Assembly (NCBI GenBank): GCA_900313005.1
Contig: ONZJ01000002.1
Coordinates: 2,620,996 to 2,684,995, forward strand
DNA length: 64,000 nt
Source: Rhodobacteraceae bacterium EL129
GTDB lineage: Bacteria > Pseudomonadota > Alphaproteobacteria > Rhodobacterales > Rhodobacteraceae
Direction: 5' to 3'
Positions 19,624-28,165 of this stretch are shown one piece after another. The translations under genes and the position numbers were made by a program. Within the stretch, counting starts at the first letter, position 1. The number at the start of each line of letters is the position of its first letter. The notes below the pieces were generated by a model. That model had not been told where the DNA came from. It saw only the letters and a program-made list of their open reading frames with translations, and ran no database searches.

Positions 19624-19719
19624 GGAAGAGGATCGCACCCTGGTGGGGCGCCTGGATTTCAAATCCAGTGAGGGGCGTACAACGTCTCTGGTGGGTTCGA
19701 CTCCCACGCTCTTTCGCCA
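19624..19719 (+). tRNA. selC: tRNA-Sec (UCA anticodon)
   Basis: 96 nt, the long form expected of selenocysteine tRNA. The anticodon stem CTGGA/TCCAG (19652-19656, 19664-19668) encloses loop TTTCAAA with anticodon TCA at 19659-19661. A long variable arm follows, then a T arm GTGGG/CCCAC with TTCGACT loop, discriminator G and an encoded CCA (19717-19719). The extended acceptor stem GGAAGAGG pairs with GCTCTTTC with one G-U and a mismatch at the eighth pair. It lies between selB and selD. Confidence 0.96.
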
Positions 19720-19752
19720 ACCCCAATCGGTGCGTTTAGCGGCGCGGTCCGG

Positions 19753-21954
19753 ATGATGAAGCAACTGCATTCAGTCGAGCACGATCTGGTGTTGGTGGGC
19801 GGGGGTCACAGCCATGTCGAAGTATTGCGCCAATTCGCCATGCGTCGCCCTGAAGGGGTGCGACTAACGCTCATTTCACAGGATATCGAGACGCCCTATT
19901 CCGGAATGCTGCCGGGCTATCTGGCAGGACATTACCGGTTTGAAGAGTGCCATGTGGACCTGTCTCCGCTGGCGATGGCAGCGGGGGCGCGATTGTATCA
20001 ATCCCGCGCGGTCGGTTTGGATTTATCAACGGGCCGTGTGCTGTGCGCGGATCGTCCGGCAGTGGCGTTTGACACGGTGTCCTTCGATATCGGCTCTACC
20101 CCGGCGCTTGCTATGATAAAGGGGCACGACCATGCCTTGGCCGTCAAACCCGTTCATGCCCTTCTGGATCAATGGCATCGCGTAGAGCCGGATTTGCTTG
20201 CCCTTGATCGAGAGATTGAGCTTGTGATCGTCGGCGGTGGCACGGGCGGTGTCGAGGTCGCGTTGTGTCTGCATCACCGGTTGAGCGCGGCGCTTGAGAA
20301 GGCGCAAAATCCCCATCGGATGAACATTCATGTCATAACCGACAAAGCAGACATTCTGACCAATCATTCCGCATCGGTGCGTCGACGCCTGCGAGCGGCG
20401 CTTCGGCGCAAAAACATACGTGTTCATACCGGGCAGGTGGTGGATTGTATCAGTCAGAACGCGGTACATGGCCCGGATGGGTTCAGGCTGCGCGCGGATG
20501 CCAAGATAATCGCAACACATGCCAGCGCACCGGGATGGTTGCGCGACACAGGTCTCGCGTTGGACGATGCCGGGTTCATCCGCGTGAACACGCGGCTTCA
20601 GTCGGTTTCAGATCAACGGATCTTTGCCGCGGGTGATATCGCGTCGTTTGATCCACCTCTGGCGAAGAATGGTGTTTATGCCGTGAGACAAGGCCCGGTT
20701 CTGGCAGAAACTATGCTGAACATACAGGGCACCAAACCTCCGGCGGTCTTTTCGCCGCAAAAACGGACCCTTGCCCTGATATCTACCGGGGATCGCAATG
20801 CGATTGCCTCTTACGGGCCCTTGGCGGTGGAAGGGGCCTGGGTGTGGCGCGTGAAGGACTGGATCGATCGCCGCTGGATGGATAAATACGGCGTGTCGAA
20901 TATGGGCGACACCGCAGAGATGTCACCGATGCGCTGCGGCGGGTGTGGTGCGAAAGTCTCCGCCGATGTACTGGGTCAGGTGCTGTCTGAATTTCAGACC
21001 GATGATGATGATGATATCCTGATTGGCCTTTCCGCGCCTGACGATGCCGCCGTGACCCGCCCGCCGGTCGGGAAGCTCGCCGTGCAGACGGTGGATCATT
21101 TCCGAACCTTTATTGACGATCCGTATCTTTTGGGTCGGATCGCCTCGACCCATGCGCTGAGCGATATTTATGCCATGGGGGCGGAGCCAAGCACGGCACT
21201 GGGCTTGGTCACTCTACCTTTTGCGAAAGAGGCTGCCTTGGCGGAAGACTTAAGACAGGTGCTGAGGGGCGCGCTTGAAACCCTGCGTGATGCAGACGTC
21301 CGGCTGCTCGGGGGGCATACCGGCGAAGGACAAGAACTATCATTCGGCCTGTCTGTCACCGGATATGCGGATGAAACCCGGCTGATGACAAAATCCGGTC
21401 TGCGCGACGGCGATGTGCTGATCCTGACAAAACCGCTGGGCACAGGTGCCTTGCTGGCGGGCTGGATGCAGGGCCGTGTCAGGCATGACGACCTGCAGGC
21501 CGCTATTGCGTCGATGTTGGTCTCTAACGGAAAGGCCGCCCATGTGTTTGCGACGCACGCTGCATCCGCCTGCACAGATGTGACCGGGTTTGGATTGTTG
21601 GGCCATCTGGGGGAAATGGTCGTGGCATCGGATGCCCATGTGGCGATTGACCCGCAGCGCCTTCCGATACTGCCGGGAGCGGCCACAATTCTACGAGAAG
21701 GTGTTCAGAGCACGCTGCACCCCGGCAATCGTGAAGCCGCTGGACGGTATATTGGTCACGATTTCAACGATGAAGATGCTGAAATTCTCTTTGACCCGCA
21801 GACCTCCGGCGGGTTGCTAGGTGCGGTTCCGGGCCCGTCTGCCCAGAGGGTGATTGACGCGCTCAGGCAGGGAGGCGCTATCCACGCCACCGCCATAGGG
21901 TACGTGACCCCAGGCAAGCCCGGTCGCATCAGCCCGGGCCGTTTGCCGCGTTGA
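19753..21954 (+). CDS. selD: Selenide, water dikinase fused to an N-terminal FAD/NAD oxidoreductase
   Basis: 733 aa, twice the size of plain SelD. Residues 1 to about 385 are an NDH-2-like pyridine nucleotide-disulfide oxidoreductase (VLVGGGHSHVEVLRQF, IVGGGTGGVEVAL, IFAAGDIASF). The rest is SelD, which makes selenophosphate from selenide and ATP: it opens with MRCGGCGAKVSADVL, whose Cys and Lys align with the catalytic C17 and K20 of E. coli SelD, and includes ASTHALSDIYAMGAEP and TDVTGFGLLGHLGEM. The flavin domain may reduce selenium to selenide on site. An alternative ATG is one codon later. The gene sits 33 bp after tRNA(Sec). Confidence 0.95.
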   Translation: MMKQLHSVEHDLVLVGGGHSHVEVLRQFAMRRPEGVRLTLISQDIETPYSGMLPGYLAGHYRFEECHVDLSPLAMAAGARLYQSRAVGLDLSTGRVLCADRPAVAFDTVSFDIGSTPALAMIKGHDHALAVKPVHALLDQWHRVEPDLLALDREIELVIVGGGTGGVEVALCLHHRLSAALEKAQNPHRMNIHVITDKADILTNHSASVRRRLRAALRRKNIRVHTGQVVDCISQNAVHGPDGFRLRADAKIIATHASAPGWLRDTGLALDDAGFIRVNTRLQSVSDQRIFAAGDIASFDPPLAKNGVYAVRQGPVLAETMLNIQGTKPPAVFSPQKRTLALISTGDRNAIASYGPLAVEGAWVWRVKDWIDRRWMDKYGVSNMGDTAEMSPMRCGGCGAKVSADVLGQVLSEFQTDDDDDILIGLSAPDDAAVTRPPVGKLAVQTVDHFRTFIDDPYLLGRIASTHALSDIYAMGAEPSTALGLVTLPFAKEAALAEDLRQVLRGALETLRDADVRLLGGHTGEGQELSFGLSVTGYADETRLMTKSGLRDGDVLILTKPLGTGALLAGWMQGRVRHDDLQAAIASMLVSNGKAAHVFATHAASACTDVTGFGLLGHLGEMVVASDAHVAIDPQRLPILPGAATILREGVQSTLHPGNREAAGRYIGHDFNDEDAEILFDPQTSGGLLGAVPGPSAQRVIDALRQGGAIHATAIGYVTPGKPGRISPGRLPR

Positions 21955-22043
21955 AGTGAACATTCCACCTTCGCGCATCAGGAGGCAAAGATCAGTGCCG
22001 TGATCCAAGCCGTTCGCCATGCGGCCTGCGTTACCGACATAGG

Positions 22044-23279
22044 TTACCAGCCTGCCGCTGATGTTCCCGGCAAGGGGCCTTCTGACCAGAAACGTGGCGC
22101 CATCAGGGACATCTCGACAATCTGAAGCATCACCCTGTTATCAGATGCGACCGACACAGCTTCGAGCAAAAGCAGCATCCGTCCGGCCTTGCTTTCCTCC
22201 CAGAACCATTTGCCCATCAATTCCAGATCATCGATGCCATCGCGGTGGGTGCGCGTCTCGGTATAATAAGCCTCAAGATCTTCGACCACGAGTTTCAGCA
22301 GTGGAATGGCCGGCATACCCTTTCTGGGGCTTTGGGGAATCTCCCCGCCCAGGAACCCGGACACGAAGGGCGCGAACTCTTCGATGGCAAGACCGCTGGC
22401 CCCAACCGTTGTACGCCCCCGCGCAGCAACAGCCCGGTCATAGTCGGGTCGCAGAGCCTCCATCTCGGCCGTCACCTCGGCCAGAACGGTATCCACATCC
22501 CCAATATCATCGACACTCAGAATCAGCTCTGGCGGCAGGGCATACCCCATGCGTCCGTCCTTCACCGGGATAACCTCAGGGAAATCCTCGATCACTGGCC
22601 CGGTGGGCGCGTCAAACAGCTCAAACGCCGCGCGTATGACCTTTTTCTGGAACGCCGGGTCATTCGGCTTGCCCATACCCCGCCCCATCGGGAAATCCAG
22701 AAACAGGGACCGGGGCGGTTTGATCGCCTCAATATGCTCGCGCACAAAGCCGACCAGAACAGTCGATAAGCCCTCAGATTCAAAGTAATGAGCCAGCCCG
22801 CACACGGCGCGCGTACAGAACGGTCATATGGGGATCAGGAAGACCGTATTCACGCCATCCTGTTTCATTCTCGCAGCAGCTTGACGGGCTGATTTTTCCA
22901 TGGTGACCGGGTCGGCGGCCCCCATGAAAGAATAGTGCTCTTCTGCAACCGAACCGATTTCGCCGTCACTGGCCATCTCTTCAAGCCGGTCAAGCGGAAT
23001 GATTGTGTTCAGGTCCTGCTGCCAGGCCGAACGATCAAACTCGACGGCCACATGGGTCATCACCAGATCGCGGTCCGTCTTGTGAAAGGCCCGGTAATCC
23101 TTGGCCAGCCAGGAAAATGGTTTGTCCTCACGCCGATGAACGGCGGCCGTCGATACAATTGATATGCGCCGCTCGTTCGCAGGCACGGGCTGCGTCCACG
23201 AGGGATCATCTACGACTGGCAAGTCGAGATTTGAGATAAAACCTCTGCCCACAGCGGGCATCTCGGGAATCTTGGTCAC
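22044..23279 (-). CDS. Selenoprotein of the glycine/betaine/sarcosine/D-proline reductase B (GrdB/PrdB) family, with in-frame TGA
   Basis: 411 aa if the TGA at 22824-22826 (codon 152) is read as selenocysteine. Ordinary gene calling splits it into 151-aa and about 254-aa pieces, but both lie in one frame and join as VFLIPI-U-PFCTRAVCGLAHY, matching the Sec motif region of PrdB/GrdB. VREHIEAIKPPRSLFLDFP just after it is also typical. The start is GTG at 23279 with AGGAG upstream; the stop is TAA. A C-terminal extension of about 120 residues is unlike short PrdB. The complete selenocysteine machinery ends 89 bp away, convergent. No partner subunit (GrdA, GrdE, PrdA) is present, so the reaction is unknown; reduction of a C-N or C-S bond is the family's theme. 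Confidence 0.9.
22800..22826 (-). promoter_or_regulatory. UGA(Sec) codon and candidate SECIS hairpin
   Basis: On the minus strand the TGA (22826-22824) is followed after 7 bases by a stem GTACGC (22816-22811), a 5-base loop GCGCC (22810-22806) and GTGTGC (22805-22800). The 6-bp stem includes two G-U pairs. The loop starts with G, as in known bacterial SECIS loops. The spacing is a little shorter than in E. coli fdhF, so the true structure may be longer; CCG just after the TGA can also pair with CGG beyond the stem. Confidence 0.55.
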
Positions 23280-24189
23280 ATCAATTCTCCTGCATTAGCA
23301 CAACGAGCCGCGCTGACTTACAATGAAACGGCAGAGGCAATGCGGCAAGCGAAACATATTGAACTTGATGTTCAGCATGACTGAAGAGTTTGAGCCTGTG
23401 ACAGCCGCAAAGACGACCCCCCTTGGTTTGACCGGGAACCGACAGGGCAATAGACAGCAAGGGCTTGGTATTCAGACAAACGGAAGGGCGCACATCTGCC
23501 AAAAGCCGGGCTTAGCGCGCGCCACAGCGAAGACACGGATGATGTTGGCCGCGCAGTTGAGCCGCCAATAACTGTCATTTGGGTTAAGACATCGAAAGTT
23601 AGAAGCGCCTCGCAAACTGTGAATTATCCGCTTCAAAATTGCTGCGTCGTGCACGAATGGTCGGATACGGCGCTGCACTGCATCGCAGATTTTTTGTGCC
23701 CGCGCAGAAGAATCCACGCTGCGAGCGCGCGCAGCACAAATTTTAGAGGTCTCCTATGGGCTCAAGGGCGTCATTCTCTGCACTTTGGATGAATGACAGC
23801 TGACGCTCTACAAGCGGCCGCTTGGGAGCGGGTGAACACTGTTAGCGCGTCATGAACACAGCATGAGCCCTTTTCCCTGCTCACCTCTTACCGTTCCCTG
23901 CTCCTCTGAATTCTTTCCCTGATAGCCGGATACTTTTCCCTGTTAATTTTGGAACAGGGAAACGCCTTGTAACTCACTGTAAGAAATCGAGGAATCCGGG
24001 CCTGAATCGCCAAAATCGGGCCATATCGGCCGGCTTTCGCAGTTTTTCCCTGTTTTTTCCCTGTAAAACAGGGAAAACCGCCCCGAGACCGGTTCGCTCT
24101 GGACTGTGTCCACTGCCACTTCACCTCAGTCAAACTTAAGCCTTCCGTTAACCTTGCCATTATGTGCGTGGTTTCAAAGGCTTGCGAAG
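23280..24189. other. Non-coding, decayed stretch of about 900 bp
   Basis: No convincing gene is seen. The short ORFs here (for example 23281-23502 minus, 23323-23571 plus, 23888-24235 minus) are low-complexity, overlap each other and lack ribosome sites and recognisable motifs. The right end holds the TTTCCCTG repeat group, and beyond it begins the gabD remnant. The region looks like a breakpoint where genes were lost. Confidence 0.6.
23871..24077. repeat. Cluster of TTTCCCTG / CAGGGAAA repeats
   Basis: Copies of TTTCCCTG or the shorter TTCCCTG occur near 23872, 23893, 23915, 23935, 24045 and 24055, with inverted copies CAGGGAAA near 23955 and 24069. Two copies are back-to-back, followed by TAAAA and an inverted copy (TTTTCCCTG and CAGGGAAAA arms), giving a strong hairpin at about 24054-24077. 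I associate such repeats with intergenic regions of many Rhodobacteraceae; the function is not known to me. Confidence 0.7.
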
Positions 24190-24903
24190 ATCTGCGCACT
24201 GCAGAGACTCCGTGACAGAAACAAGTCTGCCCCACAATGACTCAGGGAACCATAGCTCTTACCCGGTTTCCGCAGCAGTAGAACTTGAGATGACGTTCAA
24301 GACACCTGAGGGAATCCCTGCTCGTTCCCCGAGCAGGGCCATTGCAGTGGCGGAAAGCGGGGTCAGTTCAGCAGGTCGCGTCACGAAACTACACCCTACC
24401 GCAAGAGCCGGAGCAACCTAACGCGCGATCGTGGCACTTGGAAAATACCAAGGCGTGATAGAGCTAAGAACGCCCACAGGCGACTTGATCACAACGATGC
24501 GTTTGTCGCGTTTGTGTTCGGGGGTGGCATCGCCGAAGAGACGTTTTGCCTCTTCGGCGAACCATTCCACGAAGGAGGCTCCATAGAATGTTTAGCCTTT
24601 CGCCACAGACAAAGGTTTGCCCATCTCAGCCGTTACGATGGCTGCCAAACCATCTGCATTCTCGACTATCAAGCCAAGCCACCGCCGTTGAGCGGAAGCC
24701 CGTTCTTTACCTGTCCAACTGGCCAAGCCCCTTTGCGCGGCGTCGGCATGGTCAATGGCTTCGCGGGTCTGTGCCACGCTGACATCAGAGACGTCTGCGG
24801 TCTTTTCGCCAGTGGCCGGATTCATGACCGGGAAAGCCGCATTACTTTCCACCCAAACACCGTTGTTATAGACGCGAGATTCCAGCGATGAGGAGTCGGT
24901 CAA
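24190..24903 (-). pseudogene. gabD: Remnant of succinate-semialdehyde dehydrogenase (gabD)
   Basis: The 103-codon open piece 24592-24903 is the N-terminus of a GabD-type aldehyde dehydrogenase, ending VTAEMGKPLSVAKG. The same frame continues with clear homology past a TAA (24592-24594): FYGASFVEWFAEEAKRLFGD, then VVIKSPVGVLSSITPW, a TAG at 24418-24420, [33 protein letters not shown] and a TAA at 24259-24261. Beyond that similarity fades and the catalytic and C-terminal parts are gone. TAA and TAG cannot be recoded as selenocysteine, so this is a true pseudogene. It lies 12 bp behind gabT, its usual partner in GABA breakdown. Confidence 0.88.
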
Positions 24904-24915
24904 CGATAGAATGGC

Positions 24916-26193
24916 TTAACTTCCCTTTGCAGCCTCGATGGATTGCTCAAGGATATCAAGCCCTTCAGAGAACACTTCATCGCCAATAGTGATCGGCGCA
25001 AGAAACCGGACAACATTGCCAAACACACCGCAGGTCAGCAGGATCAGATTGCGTTTCAATGCCTCGGCGCGAACACGATTGGCGAACTCAGCGTCCGGCG
25101 CGCTGCCTTCGGCGGTATTGAATTCGGCGGCAACCATGAAACCGGGACCGCGGATATCGACCAATTGTGGAGTCGTCTGCCGAATTTGCTCCAACCGCTG
25201 CTTCAACCGCGAGCCCAACTCATTTGCGCGAGCGCACAGGTCTTCTTCCTCGATCACATCCAACACGGCATGGGCGGCGGCGACACCAAGTGGGTTTCCG
25301 CCATAAGTCCCCCCCAGACCACCGGGACTGGCTGCGTCCATCACATCCGCACGGCCCGTGACCGCGGCGAGCGGCAGGCCACCCGCCAGCCCCTTGGCCA
25401 TCGTTGTGATATCGGCCGAGACGTCATAACCCTCCATCGCAAACATATGTCCAGTGCGGGCAAATCCGGTCTGCACCTCGTCAGCGACAAGCAGGATGCC
25501 ATGCTCATCACAAAGCGCTCGAAGACCGCGCATCAGATCGGCAGGTGCTTGATAGAAACCGCCTTCACCCTGAACCGGCTCAATAATGATTGCAGCGACA
25601 CGGCCAGGATCGAGATCGGCCTTGAACAGTTTAGTCAACGCTCCCAGCGATTGCTCGGTCGAGATGCCATGCAAGTCAATCGGGAACGGCACGTGGAACA
25701 CGTCAGGCATCATTGCGCCGAAGCCCTTTTTGTAAGGCTCGACCTTGCCGGTCAGGCTCATCCCCATGAAGGTCCGGCCATGAAAGCCGCCCCCGAACGC
25801 AATGACAGCTGGGCGCCCCGTAGCCGCACGTGCCACCTTGATTGCGTTTTCAACCGCCTCGGCACCGGTGGTGACAAAGATCGTCTTTTTTTCGAAATCA
25901 CCTGGCGCTTTATCGTTCAGCCGTTCAGCAAGAGCGACATAGTTTTCATAGGGTACAACCTGGTGACAGGTATGCGTAAATGCCTTCACTTGTTTTTCGA
26001 CAGCTGCAATGATTTTTGGATGGCAGTGACCAGTATTCACAACCGCGATCCCAGCCGCAAAATCAATGTATCGAGTACCTTCGATATCCCAGATTTCCGC
26101 ATTTTCTGCCCGTTCGGCATAGACTTGTGTCATCATACCGACACCGCGCGATATCGCCTGTTCGCGGCGTTTGCTTACGTCTACATTTTTCAT
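24916..26193 (-). CDS. gabT: 4-aminobutyrate aminotransferase
   Basis: 425 aa, class III PLP aminotransferase. FVTTGAEAVENAIKVARAAT, FGGGFHGRTFMGMSLTGK, DEVQTGFARTGHMFA and the PLP lysine in TTMAKGLAGGLPL are present, as is GGLGGTYGGNPLGVAAA. It moves the amino group of GABA to 2-oxoglutarate, giving succinate semialdehyde. The next gene, gabD, is broken, so the aldehyde must be oxidised by an enzyme coded elsewhere, or this enzyme serves another amine. AAGGAG lies about 10 bases before the ATG. The gene itself shows no damage. Confidence 0.92.
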   Translation of the reverse strand: MKNVDVSKRREQAISRGVGMMTQVYAERAENAEIWDIEGTRYIDFAAGIAVVNTGHCHPKIIAAVEKQVKAFTHTCHQVVPYENYVALAERLNDKAPGDFEKKTIFVTTGAEAVENAIKVARAATGRPAVIAFGGGFHGRTFMGMSLTGKVEPYKKGFGAMMPDVFHVPFPIDLHGISTEQSLGALTKLFKADLDPGRVAAIIIEPVQGEGGFYQAPADLMRGLRALCDEHGILLVADEVQTGFARTGHMFAMEGYDVSADITTMAKGLAGGLPLAAVTGRADVMDAASPGGLGGTYGGNPLGVAAAHAVLDVIEEEDLCARANELGSRLKQRLEQIRQTTPQLVDIRGPGFMVAAEFNTAEGSAPDAEFANRVRAEALKRNLILLTCGVFGNVVRFLAPITIGDEVFSEGLDILEQSIEAAKGS

Positions 26194-26368
26194 TTCATCT
26201 CACTCCTTGTTGCGCCAGCGGCGTCATGTGATGGGTATGTGATCAACATTGTCGACGGGCCTTTCGGCCTCAAAGGTTCTTGGCTCAATTTGATCTCTCG
26301 GGGGAATTCAGCCCGCTTTCGTGGAAGGCTCCTTAAGCCACAATGACCAATTGTTCGGCTGCTGGTTC

Positions 26369-26854
26369 TCAGGCGATCTCAGCATCAATTTCGACGTCCT
26401 GCGGATGGCCCAACGCCGAACGCGCGCGGTCCTGGCGTTCATCATTCGATAGGCGCATAACGCGCTGACCGATGCTCCAACGTACTCCGATGGGATCAGA
26501 CATTAACCCCATAAGATCACCCCAATAGGTTTCTTTCAACGCACTTACCTCTGCGAATCCGGCTGTTAGCGCTGTGTCCCATGTTACTGAGGCATCTTCA
26601 ACATAGTGATGCAGGCTGACATAGCCGGGACCAAAAGTCTCACCCTGTCCGATGGTCAACCACGAGTTGCCGATCTTCAGATGGGCAAAGATGATCGTAT
26701 CGACACCAGGCACCGTTTCACTTGAAACAACTTCTGCACCAAATGCGGATTGATACAGGGACACAGCCGCACTGACGTCACCTGTCGTGATATGTGGTGT
26801 AATTGCCCTGTACCCACGTGGAATCGGGGCGACTTTTTTGGTTTTAGCAGTCAT
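26369..26854 (-). CDS. VOC-superfamily (glyoxalase/PhnB-like) protein
   Basis: 161 aa. ITPHITTGDVSAAVSLYQSA at the start and HHYVEDASVTWDTAL with LMSDPIGVRWSIGQR later are the beta-alpha-beta-beta-beta modules of PhnB/glyoxalase-like VOC proteins. AAAGGAAA precedes the ATG. VOC proteins bind a metal and act in detoxification or isomerisation; the substrate is not predictable. It stands alone between gabT and the nitrilase fragment, with gaps on both sides. Confidence 0.82.
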   Translation of the reverse strand: MTAKTKKVAPIPRGYRAITPHITTGDVSAAVSLYQSAFGAEVVSSETVPGVDTIIFAHLKIGNSWLTIGQGETFGPGYVSLHHYVEDASVTWDTALTAGFAEVSALKETYWGDLMGLMSDPIGVRWSIGQRVMRLSNDERQDRARSALGHPQDVEIDAEIA

Positions 26855-26919
26855 GATATTTCCTTTCTAACTTGTAGTCGTGTTAGACGACTTTAAGCAT
26901 TGTTTCGGGATCACCCTGT

Positions 26920-27435
26920 TCAGATTGCCAGTTTTAGGACGGGCTTTTTTATGTGTTTTTTTTCGGGGAGTGATGCGCGTGCTGGTTGCTCTAGCGCGCC
27001 CAATCCGTTGAGGTAGCTGTGGTCGAAACCTTCGGAATAGACATCGAAGTTCACTTTTCTATCGCGGAAGCTTTTTAGCACTTGCCCCATATTGTTCAGC
27101 CCACGTTCCCTTTGTCGACGTACGAGGTCAAAATCCACTTCAATCGGGATCATTTCTTCTTGCACATTGCCGTCATGTAGAATTTGACCAGCCGGATCGA
27201 TCACGCGGGAATACCCGTTGCCACCTGCCAACAACCCGTTGATGTGAAAGATATAGGACTGGAGCATCGCGCCAGGGGCCTGCGCGATCGCAAGATCAGC
27301 GGGGCGATCAATAAAATGCGCCAGCACCGGGTTGATCATGTACCATTCTTTCCACCCCGCCCAACCATGATCGAAAACTGCCTTCCAGGCAGTGCCAATC
27401 CGGTCGTCGTTAAGGCTTCGAAAGGTCAGGTGCAT
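26920..27435 (-). CDS. Carbon-nitrogen hydrolase (nitrilase) family, C-terminal part only
   Basis: 171 aa. GGNGYSRVIDPAGQILHD and EEMIPIEVDFDLVRRQRERG match the C-terminal third of nitrilase-superfamily amidases. The N-terminal domain with the catalytic Glu and Lys is missing, and so is the Cys segment. A ribosome site (AGAGGA) precedes the ATG, so it may still be translated, but without the E-K-C triad it should be inactive as an amidase. Only 140 bp of non-coding DNA lies upstream, so the missing part is not nearby. It is probably a decaying remnant or a rearranged gene. Confidence 0.7.
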   Translation of the reverse strand: MHLTFRSLNDDRIGTAWKAVFDHGWAGWKEWYMINPVLAHFIDRPADLAIAQAPGAMLQSYIFHINGLLAGGNGYSRVIDPAGQILHDGNVQEEMIPIEVDFDLVRRQRERGLNNMGQVLKSFRDRKVNFDVYSEGFDHSYLNGLGALEQPARASLPEKKHIKKPVLKLAI

Positions 27436-27512
27436 TGTTTCCTCTTTACCCGGAATTCTATTCAGGGCAGCTTTTCAGTTGGCCACCCTACACACTATGT
27501 GTCATAATGTAT

Positions 27513-27529
27513 CACTATGGACCATAGTG
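27513..27529. promoter_or_regulatory. Palindrome between divergent genes
   Basis: CACTATGGACCATAGTG is a perfect 8-bp-arm palindrome with one central base. Partial copies (CACTATG at 27493, TATCA flanks) surround it. It lies between the truncated nitrilase gene and the small hypothetical gene, so it is a likely operator for one or both; no regulator is adjacent apart from the LysR gene at 28166. Confidence 0.45.
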
Positions 27530-27577
27530 TATCAAGAGCAATTCCGCTGTCGAAACCAATAAAGAGACATCTTTGCC

Positions 27578-27928
27578 ATGAACGAAGACGCCCACATTCC
27601 CAGCCGGACCATTCGTCAAAACGACATCGCGAAATTTGCCTCTGAAGGCTTGATTGGTGACTACCCGGTTGCTGTTCGAACCCCTCGTGAGCTAAGCGCA
27701 GGTGGCTTCGCGGATCAGACCCGGCACCCCAATACCTGGACCGTCTATTTTCTGGTCGAAGGCGAATGGGCACAGGTTCTGAGCGCACGCGGATTGCGTC
27801 GTGAGTGGACCAGCCTTGATCGCCTTGAAAACTGGCTGCGCTCAATGTCCTTTCGCTTTTTTTGGGTGCGGAACGACATCGAGGCGATTGAGCCTTTGGA
27901 TGATGGGCCAATGGGGGGCCAAGTTTGA
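27578..27928 (+). CDS. Small hypothetical protein
   Basis: 116 aa. I do not recognise it securely. It is compact, tryptophan-rich and soluble, with TRHPNTWTVYFLVEGEWAQV and LRREWTSLDRLENWL in the middle and a FRFFWVRNDIEAI end. It has no signal peptide, membrane segment or metal motif. The coding pattern is convincing and it is the longest open frame here. A weak recollection links this pattern to small plasmid-partition-associated proteins, but I cannot support that from sequence alone. Confidence 0.6.
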   Translation: MNEDAHIPSRTIRQNDIAKFASEGLIGDYPVAVRTPRELSAGGFADQTRHPNTWTVYFLVEGEWAQVLSARGLRREWTSLDRLENWLRSMSFRFFWVRNDIEAIEPLDDGPMGGQV

Positions 27929-28165
27929 AGTGACCTGTGTCAGAACCATTTGCCGGCAGAAAGATCAGCTGGGACCGCGATCTGCTCACTAGGCTGTAAT
28001 GGAACTGTTGCAAACTGCGATTTGATCCCAGTATTCCAAAGTTTGGCGCGCTCAAGCAGTTCACGTTTGTCGCTTTGTATACGGTCACGGGCGAGAAGAC
28101 ACCCCAGATCAGCGCCATGATAGCTATACTCACCCACGCGGTAGAGCCGTTCTCTATCGGGCAGT

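Noticed and set aside
22044..23279. Reading the split ORFs as a frameshifted or nonsense pseudogene
   Set aside because: There is no frameshift, only one TGA; the residues around it match the Sec motif of the family, both halves are otherwise undamaged, and the Sec machinery is adjacent.
24259..24594. Recoding of the stops in the gabD remnant as selenocysteine
   Set aside because: The stops are TAA, TAG and TAA, not TGA, and the 3' half of the gene is lost.
24943..26346. 467-codon open frame on the plus strand
   Set aside because: Antisense shadow of gabT, with no recognisable domain.
27495..28133. 212-codon minus-strand frame
   Set aside because: Mostly antisense to the better-supported hypothetical gene 27578-27928; biased composition rich in Ser and Arg.
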